A DNA stretch of 51,023 nt, taken from a bacterium (GTDB lineage: Bacteria; JAGOBX01). A program made the position numbers and the translations under genes. The notes under the pieces were generated by a model that had not been told where the DNA came from, searched no databases, and was given only the letters and a program-made list of their open reading frames with translations. Location of the stretch: assembly GCA_029551925.1 (NCBI GenBank), contig JAKPEO010000068.1, positions 1 to 51,023 on the forward strand, given 5' to 3'. Below, piece by piece: positions 44,601 to 51,023 of the stretch (position 1 is the first letter of the stretch; every line of letters begins with the position of its first letter).

Positions 44601-46961
44601 TTAATTTTGTTTTTCCTTTATTTTTGACACTAATCCGTCAATCACTTTTGCAGAGTGTTCAATCGCTGTCGGCTCAATAAATAAAATTTTTACCCTACGA
44701 TTTTTAGCGCGGCCATCAGGCAGCGCATTATCGCCGATCGCTTCACTGTCCGCTTTACCTATTGCAAACAGCATATTTTCAGGTATCTCGAATTTTTCAA
44801 TTATATACTTCTTTACATTTTGCGCACGCTGTAAAGATATACGATTTTTTTCTTCCGCTGTCCCCAAACTATCAGTATATCCCAAAATTTCAATACGCGG
44901 AGTTTTAGAACTATATTTTTCAGATTCTTTTGTTAATATATCTTTAATCTGTTTTGCAATTCTATCAATCGCTATTTGTCCGCTTTCTGTCATTTCTGTT
45001 TTATTTACTTCAAACATCATTCCCAACACATTATAAGTTATAATATTATTCATTGATGAAACAGCAACTGGAAGCGGAGAAAACGCGACATTCTCGCCAT
45101 TTTCTTTTTCTTTTGTTTTAACATCTTCGCCGCGAATAACAGCACGTACTTCTTCACCGTCAATAGTTTCTTTTTCCAATAACAATTCTGCAATCTTATC
45201 TAATATCGCGCGATTTTTAGTTAAAATTGTATGTGCTAACTCATATTGTTCTGTAACTATTCTTTTTATCTCTCCGTCAAGTTCTATCCCGGTATGTTCG
45301 CTATGATCTTTATGATACGCCAATTCTCTGCCTAAAAATGGATGCTCTTCGCGTTTACCAAATTGCACTGGACCAATCTTTTCACTCATTCCCCATTCGC
45401 AAACCATCTTTCGCGCTATTTCCGTAGCGCGTTCTATATCATTAGACGCGCCTGTCGTAGGCGCTGAAAATACAATATTTTCTGCGGCGCGGCCGCCCAT
45501 TAATATCGCTATTTTAGACAGCCAATATTCTTTGGGATAACTATATTTTTCTTCTTCCGGTAAATGAACAGTCGCTCCTAATGCGCGACCGCGAGGTATT
45601 ATAGTTATCTTATGCAGCGGATCAGTGCCCGGTATCATCTCTGCTACCAACGCATGACCGGCTTCATGATATGCGGTATTCTTCTTTTCTTTTTCATTTA
45701 TCACTAAACTTTTACGAGCAGGGCCCATCATTACTTTATCTTTCGCTTCTTCCAATTCAGGCATTGTCACTAAATCTAAATTTTTGCGCGCCGCTAATAA
45801 CGCTGCTTCATTCATTAAATTCTCCAAATCTGCACCTGAAAAACCTGGACACCCGCGCGCTATAACTTCTAAGTCAATATTTATATCTAATGGTATTTTT
45901 TTTGAATGCACTTTTAATATTCCTATTCTGCCTTTTAAATCCGGATTATCTACAACTACTGTTCTGTCGAATCTGCCTGGTCTTAATAATGCCGGATCTA
46001 ATACATCTGGTCTGTTTGTCGCCGCTATCAATATCACGCCTTCGTTAGTTTCAAATCCGTCCATTTCCACTAACAACGCATTCAGCGTCTGCTCGCGTTC
46101 ATCGTGCCCACCGCCTAATCCAGCTCCACGCTGTCTGCCGACTGCGTCTATCTCGTCAATAAAAATTATGCAGGGCGCGCGTTTTTTTCCCTGTTCAAAT
46201 AAATCGCGCACTCTGCTTGCGCCTACGCCGACAAACATTTCAACAAAATCTGAACCGGATATACTCAAAAATGGCACGCCCGCTTCGCCTGCAACAGCGC
46301 GCGCTAATAATGTTTTTCCAGTCCCGGGCGGACCTACTACTAATACTCCTTTTGGAATCCTACCTCCTAATCTTTGAAATTTTTTTGGATCTTTTAAAAA
46401 ATCTATTATTTCTTCTAATTCTTTCTTGGCTTCTTCACAACCGGCAACATCATTAAATGTCACTTTCGGAAGATTACTTATAAATAATTTTGCGCGACTC
46501 TTGCCAAATGAAAAGGCGCCTTTACCGCCGCCGCCGACATTACGATAAAATACAAACCATAAAAATAAAATAAATAATAATGTAGGGCCCCAAGTAAATA
46601 ATATGCTGCTCCAAAATCCGCTTTCTTCCGGCTGTTTGATTTTGACATTTATGTTTTTACTGCTTAAATCTTCGGCAAATTTATAATCAACTTCCGGTAT
46701 AACGCATTTTTTCTTATAACTTACTAAATTATCTATATATTCAATATACGCTATTTTTTCTTGAAATACTATGCTCTTAATCTCTACTCTATCGCGATTA
46801 CCTACTGGCAATTCTGCGCGTTTTACTAGATTCATAAACTCTGTAAATGTAATCTCTTTACTTTCCGCACTATTCGGCGTCTGATTAAACGAATAAAATA
46901 AAGTCGCTATTATCAATCCCAACAGCAGCCAGAATGCCAAATTTTTAGACGAATCTTTCAT
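44601..46961 (-). CDS. ftsH: ATP-dependent membrane protease FtsH with C-terminal OmpA-like domain
   Basis: Residues 1-612 are a complete FtsH: transmembrane helices at about 8-24 and 118-138 around a periplasmic domain, Walker A GPPGTGKT (210-217), Walker B IIFIDEID (265-272), the SRH region with NRPD and RPGRFDR, the zinc-protease motif HEAGH (432-436) and the third ligand Asp508. FtsH usually ends near 610-650 residues. Here the frame continues to 786 with an OmpA-like domain (about 637-765): [20 protein letters not shown], then [12 protein letters not shown]. It keeps Asp697 and Arg712, matching the diaminopimelate-binding residues of OmpA. No membrane segment lies between, so the domain would be cytoplasmic by normal topology. 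Start ATG 46959-46961. Confidence 0.95.
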   Translation of the reverse strand: MKDSSKNLAFWLLLGLIIATLFYSFNQTPNSAESKEITFTEFMNLVKRAELPVGNRDRVEIKSIVFQEKIAYIEYIDNLVSYKKKCVIPEVDYKFAEDLSSKNINVKIKQPEESGFWSSILFTWGPTLLFILFLWFVFYRNVGGGGKGAFSFGKSRAKLFISNLPKVTFNDVAGCEEAKKELEEIIDFLKDPKKFQRLGGRIPKGVLVVGPPGTGKTLLARAVAGEAGVPFLSISGSDFVEMFVGVGASRVRDLFEQGKKRAPCIIFIDEIDAVGRQRGAGLGGGHDEREQTLNALLVEMDGFETNEGVILIAATNRPDVLDPALLRPGRFDRTVVVDNPDLKGRIGILKVHSKKIPLDINIDLEVIARGCPGFSGADLENLMNEAALLAARKNLDLVTMPELEEAKDKVMMGPARKSLVINEKEKKNTAYHEAGHALVAEMIPGTDPLHKITIIPRGRALGATVHLPEEEKYSYPKEYWLSKIAILMGGRAAENIVFSAPTTGASNDIERATEIARKMVCEWGMSEKIGPVQFGKREEHPFLGRELAYHKDHSEHTGIELDGEIKRIVTEQYELAHTILTKNRAILDKIAELLLEKETIDGEEVRAVIRGEDVKTKEKENGENVAFSPLPVAVSSMNNIITYNVLGMMFEVNKTEMTESGQIAIDRIAKQIKDILTKESEKYSSKTPRIEILGYTDSLGTAEEKNRISLQRAQNVKKYIIEKFEIPENMLFAIGKADSEAIGDNALPDGRAKNRRVKILFIEPTAIEHSAKVIDGLVSKIKEKQN

Positions 46962-47003
46962 TGATTTCTACCACACACTCCACTAAAAATTCATAAAATT
47001 ATT

Positions 47004-47032
47004 ATTATACTTATTTCTTCAAAAAATATCAA
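47004..47032 (-). promoter_or_regulatory. Promoter for the ftsH-folE-folP-cdaA-cdaR operon
   Basis: TTGATA (47032-47027) and a perfect TATAAT (47009-47004) are separated by exactly 17 nt on the minus strand. Transcription would start near 46997, leaving a leader of about 36 nt before ftsH. Confidence 0.75.
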
Positions 47033-47153
47033 TAAAAAATTTTTATTTTGTAATTTTTAAAATTTTAATGATTAAAAAAATTAAAAAAAACTTGTTTTTT
47101 TCAAAATTTATAATACAATTTTTATTTTAGATATTTTTTTATTGTGAGTTATT

Positions 47154-48344
47154 ATGCTTGAAATTGATGTTGATTGTTTGGTGCCGGGAATAACTTTTAA
47201 TAAACCATTATTAGACGATAAAAACAGTCGTATCGCTTCGCCATTTTCGCCGCTTACGCAAGATGATATTAATATTCTAAAAAAATGGAATATTAAAAAG
47301 GTTCATACAGAAGGCAAAATTATTTCAGGACATATCTTAAAAAAACAGGAAGAAAATCAAAATAATCAGCAAGCAGAAAATGAAAATATAGATATGTCAG
47401 AAGGCGCAAAAGAATTATCCGCTGGTCAGAAGGCAAAATTGATTTCTTTGTATGATGAATGGCTTGCTGATACTTGCGATTTACTTCAAAATTTCAGTAA
47501 AGGAACAAAAATTAAAAAAAACAGCGTATTAAGTATTATTGATAAAATTTTATTAGTTTGTCCAGAAAATAAAAATTTCTTTTTATCTATTGCGCAAGAA
47601 CGCGAAACAACAGAATATTTATTTGCGCATTCGCTCAATATGGCTATAATATCAGTAATAATTGGAGCAGGTTTGAAATATAATAATGCTAATTTAAGAT
47701 TATTGGGCGTAGCTGCATATTTTGCGGATATTGGCATGTTCAAAATTCCCAAACATATTAGAGAAAAACAAGTAGCGCTTACGCAAGCGGATATACAACT
47801 AATAAAAACGCATCCAATACACTCAAATAAAATGTTGCAAAATTACGGACAATTTCCAGAAATAATAGCAGAAGTAGTTATGCAGGTTCACGAAAATTTC
47901 GACGGCACCGGTTATCCTCAAGGCAAAAAAGGAGACGAGATTCACGAATACGCTAAAATAATTAGTATTGCAGACACATTCGATGCTATGACAAAAAAAC
48001 GGAGTTTTCGACAAGAAAAAATTCCGCATAACATTATGAAAGAAATGCTGAAACTCGTAGAAAAAAAATTTGATCCAAAAATTATGCGGGTATTTCTCTC
48101 AACAATGGCTATATATCCGATTGGCAGTATGGTACAATTAAATACGAAAGAATTGGGATTAGTCATTGATATTAACGAAGCGTCGCCATTAAAACCAAAA
48201 GTGAAAATTTTATATGATTCGCAATTGAAAAAGGTTAATAATGAAGATATAAAAATCATTGATTTAATAAAAAACGAAGAATACAAAATAATTGGAGTAA
48301 TAAATCCCAAAGCGCTTGGTATTTCTATTGTTGATGAAATCTGA
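47154..48344 (+). CDS. HD-GYP-like protein with partly degenerate metal site
   Basis: HD-GYP proteins hydrolyse c-di-GMP. This 396-residue protein has a short N-terminal domain (1-60), a helical linker and an HD-GYP region (about 150-320). The GYP block is kept (HENFDGTGYPQG, GYP at 253-255), as are His159, His220, His246 and Asp274. But the HD motif reads AADIG-type: Ala191-Asp192 replaces His-Asp (AYFADIGMFKIP), and the second His of the usual HHE is Val245. Loss of two metal ligands makes normal activity doubtful; a binding or regulatory role is possible. A TATAAT at 47109-47114 may be its -10 element, with no good -35. It leads the yraN-nadC-coaX run. Confidence 0.83.
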   Translation: MLEIDVDCLVPGITFNKPLLDDKNSRIASPFSPLTQDDINILKKWNIKKVHTEGKIISGHILKKQEENQNNQQAENENIDMSEGAKELSAGQKAKLISLYDEWLADTCDLLQNFSKGTKIKKNSVLSIIDKILLVCPENKNFFLSIAQERETTEYLFAHSLNMAIISVIIGAGLKYNNANLRLLGVAAYFADIGMFKIPKHIREKQVALTQADIQLIKTHPIHSNKMLQNYGQFPEIIAEVVMQVHENFDGTGYPQGKKGDEIHEYAKIISIADTFDAMTKKRSFRQEKIPHNIMKEMLKLVEKKFDPKIMRVFLSTMAIYPIGSMVQLNTKELGLVIDINEASPLKPKVKILYDSQLKKVNNEDIKIIDLIKNEEYKIIGVINPKALGISIVDEI

Positions 48345-48747
48345 TAATTCTGTAAACTACTCTGAAAAAAATAAAATTTTAGGCACATTCGGTGAACATC
48401 TAACAGAAAATCATTATAAATCGCAAGGTTATAAAATTCTAACTAAAAACTTCAAACATCACGGCGGCGAAATAGATTTAATCGCTCAAAAAAACGATAT
48501 TATTGTTTTTATAGAAGTTAAAACACGCGAAAATTTTGAAGATATTCATCCAAGCGAAGTAGTTGACAAAATCAAAAGATTAAAAATAATAAAAACTGCG
48601 AAATATTTTAATTTTCTTAATAATTATAATGAAAAAGATTATTATTTCAGATTTGATATTGCAAATATTTTTATTTACAATTATCCGGAAAAATATAAAA
48701 TAGAAATTTTTGAAAATTGCTTTGACGAAAAAGGAAAAATATTATGA
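48334..48747 (+). CDS. yraN: YraN/UPF0102 family nuclease-like protein
   Basis: A 137-residue protein of the YraN family, with a predicted restriction-endonuclease-like fold. Motifs are GTFGEHLTENHYKSQGYKIL, then GGEIDLIAQKNDIIVFIEVK with the acidic residues and the E-x-K core, followed by TRENFEDIHP. Its role in cells is not firmly known. The ATG at 48334 is preferred to a TTG at 48316; it overlaps the HD-GYP stop by 11 nt. Its stop overlaps the nadC start (ATGA). Confidence 0.9.
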   Translation: MKSDNSVNYSEKNKILGTFGEHLTENHYKSQGYKILTKNFKHHGGEIDLIAQKNDIIVFIEVKTRENFEDIHPSEVVDKIKRLKIIKTAKYFNFLNNYNEKDYYFRFDIANIFIYNYPEKYKIEIFENCFDEKGKIL

Positions 48748-49571
48748 ATGATTATTTAATAGAAAATATATTGAAAAATACGCTGATTGAAGACATCGGC
48801 GGCGGCGATATAACCACTAACGCAATAATAAAAAAAAACAAAACTTCAACCGCTAAATTAATAGCAAAAGAGAATGGCATTATCGCAGGGCTCGATTTTT
48901 TTTGTAAAACTTTTTGGTTGCTCGATAAAAACATAAAAATAAAATTAGTCAAACAAGACGGCGATGTATGCCGAAAAAAAGAAATATGCGCAAATTTAAC
49001 AGGCAATTGTGCCGCATTATTGACAGCAGAACGCGCAGCGCTAAATATCTTACAGCATTTAAGCGGAATCGCTACCGCAACCTCAAAATTTGTTGATATT
49101 GCAAAAAAATATAATGTAAAAATCGCGGATACTCGCAAAACATTACCCGGATTAAGAATACTACAAAAATATGCCGTAAGAATCGGCGGAGGCATCAATC
49201 ATCGCAGCGGGCTATACGACCATATTCTAATAAAAGACAATCATATTAAAGCGGCAGGCAGTATCGAAAATGCTGTAAAATCAGCAAAAAATATTAGCTT
49301 TACAAATAAAATTGAAGTGGAAGTTTCGAATTTATCAGAACTTCGCGAAGCGCTTAAAATGAATGTTGATATTATAATGCTCGATAACTTTTCACCTGAA
49401 AAGATTTTAGAAGCAAAAAAAATTATTAATGGCAAAGCTCTTATAGAAGTATCCGGAAATATTACACTTGATAATTTAGAAGATTATTGCAAATGTCAGC
49501 CGGATATTATTTCGGTCGGCGCTTTAACGCACAGCGTAAAAGCATTAGATTTTTCTTTAAAATTTGAATAA
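48744..49571 (+). CDS. nadC: Nicotinate-nucleotide pyrophosphorylase (quinolinate phosphoribosyltransferase)
   Basis: NadC makes nicotinate mononucleotide from quinolinate and PRPP in de novo NAD synthesis. The 275-residue protein is of normal length and has EDIGGGDITTNAI at the N-terminus, the substrate-binding ADTRKTLPGLR, GGGINHRSGLYDHILIKDNH, and EVEVSNLSEL, LDNFSP and EVSGNITLDN in the barrel. AAGGA lies 8 nt before the ATG. nadA and nadB are not in the window. Overlaps yraN by 4 nt; coaX follows after 8 nt. Confidence 0.96.
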   Translation: MNDYLIENILKNTLIEDIGGGDITTNAIIKKNKTSTAKLIAKENGIIAGLDFFCKTFWLLDKNIKIKLVKQDGDVCRKKEICANLTGNCAALLTAERAALNILQHLSGIATATSKFVDIAKKYNVKIADTRKTLPGLRILQKYAVRIGGGINHRSGLYDHILIKDNHIKAAGSIENAVKSAKNISFTNKIEVEVSNLSELREALKMNVDIIMLDNFSPEKILEAKKIINGKALIEVSGNITLDNLEDYCKCQPDIISVGALTHSVKALDFSLKFE

Positions 49572-49579
49572 GGATTTTT

Positions 49580-50371
49580 ATGCAATTAATAATTGATGTA
49601 GGGAATACAAATATAACATCTGCTATTTTTAAAAATACAGATATTATTTTTGATTTTAGATTGGCTACTGATAAAAATAAAAGCATAGACGAATATTATA
49701 TTTCATTCAATACTATTTTAAACAGCGCTAATATTAATATTTCAGAAATTACAGATATTGTCATTTGTTCAGTTGTACCGCAATTAGACAAAATTTTGGA
49801 GTTATCATTTATAAAATACTTTTCGATAAAACCATTTTTTATTAATCTTGCTGACAATTTAAAATTAAATATAAAAATCAATGTGCATAATCCGCTTGAA
49901 GTAGGCGCTGATAGAATTGCAAATGCTGAATATTGCGCTGTAAATTTTAAAGAACAAAATATCATTGTAATTGATTTTGGCACTGCTACGACATTTGATA
50001 TAATTTTAAAAAGCGGTATTTATGAAGGCGGTATTATTGCACCAGGCATAGCACTATCGTCAAAAGCTTTATTCAATGCCGCGGCGAAACTTTATCCGGT
50101 AAATTATGAAAAAATCCCTAATAACATTATCGGCAAAAATACTAATGAAGCAATGGTATCAGGCATTTTATACGGATATATCGCTATGACAGAAGGACTA
50201 ATTAATAAAATAATAGAATCAACAAGTATCAATGATTGGCTCATTATCGCTACTGGCGGTTTTTCTAATATTTTTCAAAAGTTGACAAATCGCTTGAATA
50301 TCATCGACGATAAAATAACATTAAAAGGCACAAAATTAATATTCGATAATACCAAAATCTCCAAAAAATAA
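49580..50371 (+). CDS. coaX: Type III pantothenate kinase
   Basis: CoaX phosphorylates pantothenate, the first step to coenzyme A. The 263-residue ASKHA-fold protein shows IDVGNTNI at the N-terminus (phosphate binding), CSVVPQLD, GADRIANAEYC (substrate site), IVIDFGTATTFD and YEGGIIAPGIALS. AAGGA precedes the ATG. As last gene of the plus-strand run, it is followed by 158 nt without a gene or clear hairpin terminator before convergent comF. Confidence 0.96.
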   Translation: MQLIIDVGNTNITSAIFKNTDIIFDFRLATDKNKSIDEYYISFNTILNSANINISEITDIVICSVVPQLDKILELSFIKYFSIKPFFINLADNLKLNIKINVHNPLEVGADRIANAEYCAVNFKEQNIIVIDFGTATTFDIILKSGIYEGGIIAPGIALSSKALFNAAAKLYPVNYEKIPNNIIGKNTNEAMVSGILYGYIAMTEGLINKIIESTSINDWLIIATGGFSNIFQKLTNRLNIIDDKITLKGTKLIFDNTKISKK

Positions 50372-50529
50372 AAAAAAATACAGACATTAGAAGATATTCT
50401 TATATTAAGCATTTTTTTTGCAAGAGTTTTTATAATTTATCTTTTATTGAATTTATATTAACATAATGTGAATAATACATATAAAACAAATAGTTTATCA
50501 ATATGATTTTTCTTTATTTTTTTAGCACA

Positions 50530-51023
50530 TTATTCGCCGCGCGCAAATGTCAAAATATAGATATTCGCTTTTCTACATTTGCGCTTTAATGTCAATGAAC
50601 ATTCATTGACAGTCGCGCCGGTAGAATAGACATCATCAATTAATAACAGATTTTTATTATTGAAATCAATATTTACTTCTGAATTTACAACAAAACTTTT
50701 TTTGATATTTTTTAGTCGTTCTTTACGAGGCAAACCTGCTTGCTGATGCGTGTCTACATTTTTTTGTAAAACATTATTAATATAAGGAATTTTCAATTCT
50801 TCGGATAATGTCTCGCAAATAAAATTTATATGGTCAAATCTGCCTTGGTTGATTTTATTTATATGCATCGGAATATTGATAATATAATCAAATTTTATTT
50901 TAGAATAGTCGGTTTCTGGAGTTTTTAGATATTCAATAAATTTTGAAGATATTAGTATCCCATAATCTTTGATATTGTGATATTTATAATCAAGAATAAT
51001 TTTTTTGATAAAATCGCGATATA
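50530..51023 (-). CDS. comF: ComF-family phosphoribosyltransferase-like protein (N-terminus beyond window)
   Basis: The frame stays open to the right edge, so the gene is cut by the window rather than starting at the internal ATG (50868). My translation of the upstream part reads FIKKIILDYKYHN and later FDYIINIPMHINKINQGRFD, which fits the ComF pattern (I-alKy-g, then PVPLH--R-R-RGFNQ). The C-terminal half has NLLLIDDVYSTGATVNEC, the PRPP-binding loop. The zinc-finger N-terminus would lie outside. ComF is linked to DNA uptake in competent bacteria; other com genes are not in the window. The loop motif is intact. Confidence 0.9.
   Translation of the reverse strand, partial: YRDFIKKIILDYKYHNIKDYGILISSKFIEYLKTPETDYSKIKFDYIINIPMHINKINQGRFDHINFICETLSEELKIPYINNVLQKNVDTHQQAGLPRKERLKNIKKSFVVNSEVNIDFNNKNLLLIDDVYSTGATVNECSLTLKRKCRKANIYILTFARGE

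Noticed and set aside
47092-47114. Promoter TTGTTT/TATAAT before the HD-GYP gene
   Set aside because: The spacing is only 11 nt; the -10 alone is plausible, but no acceptable -35 is present.
50530-50868. comF as a complete 112-residue gene starting at 50868
   Set aside because: The frame is open to the window edge and the upstream translation matches ComF, so the internal ATG is not the true start.

Overview
The window is strongly A+T-rich (roughly 70 percent A+T by eye) and gene-dense, with short intergenic gaps and many ATGA or TAATG overlaps. It comes from a diderm (Gram-negative-type) bacterium: it encodes an MlaD/MCE protein, outer-membrane beta-barrels, a lipoprotein, signal-peptide proteins and an OmpA-like domain. 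The PPi-type phosphofructokinase, the [4Fe-4S] fumarase subunit, the MetH without reactivation domain and the RseC-like protein fit an anaerobic or fermentative lifestyle. The mixture (McsB arginine kinase, c-di-AMP synthase CdaA, class I adenylate cyclase, type IX secretion-like C-terminal domain, PorV-like barrel) does not fix a phylum; an uncultured or host-associated lineage is possible but unproven. No tRNA, rRNA or CRISPR array was seen.

Layout. 1-241: N-terminus of an IS1380-family transposase running off the left edge. 601-5512 (-): dapB-mlaD-radA-sigma54 response regulator, probably one operon. 5633-6571 (-): degenerate GGDEF protein, divergent from greA-mcsB (6695-8239, +). 8232-14674 (-): a large cyclic-nucleotide-binding protein, a membrane protein, queA, a methyltransferase, a glycosyltransferase and an unknown protein. 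14865-16808 (+): chemoreceptor with a good promoter, ending in a shared bidirectional terminator. 16857-20301 (-): RseC-like protein, GDP-fucose synthase, methyltransferase-glycosyltransferase fusion, Cys-cluster protein. 20393-21643 (-): PPi-phosphofructokinase. 21725-25501 (-): small membrane protein, fumarase alpha and class I adenylate cyclase. 25621-27659 (-): two glycosyltransferases, one with a Maf-like tail, next to a perfect 52-bp palindrome. 27739-32509 (-): metH, Cys-cluster protein, PBP4-type peptidase and, behind its own leader, an ankyrin lipoprotein. 32670-41221 (-): six-gene cell-envelope operon behind a near-consensus promoter. 41324-46961 (-): ftsH-folE-folP-cdaA-cdaR. 47154-50371 (+): HD-GYP-like protein, yraN, nadC, coaX. 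50530-51023 (-): comF, open to the right edge.

How the genes work together. Three nucleotide second messengers are touched: cAMP (class I cyclase plus a candidate receptor), c-di-AMP (CdaA/CdaR, cotranscribed with folate genes and FtsH), and c-di-GMP, for which both candidate proteins have lost signature residues. A large share of the coding capacity serves the envelope and glycosylation. The most unusual gene is ftsH: a complete membrane AAA protease carries an in-frame C-terminal OmpA-like peptidoglycan-binding domain, which by normal FtsH topology would lie in the cytoplasm. The six-gene envelope operon is the best candidate for an undescribed multi-gene system.
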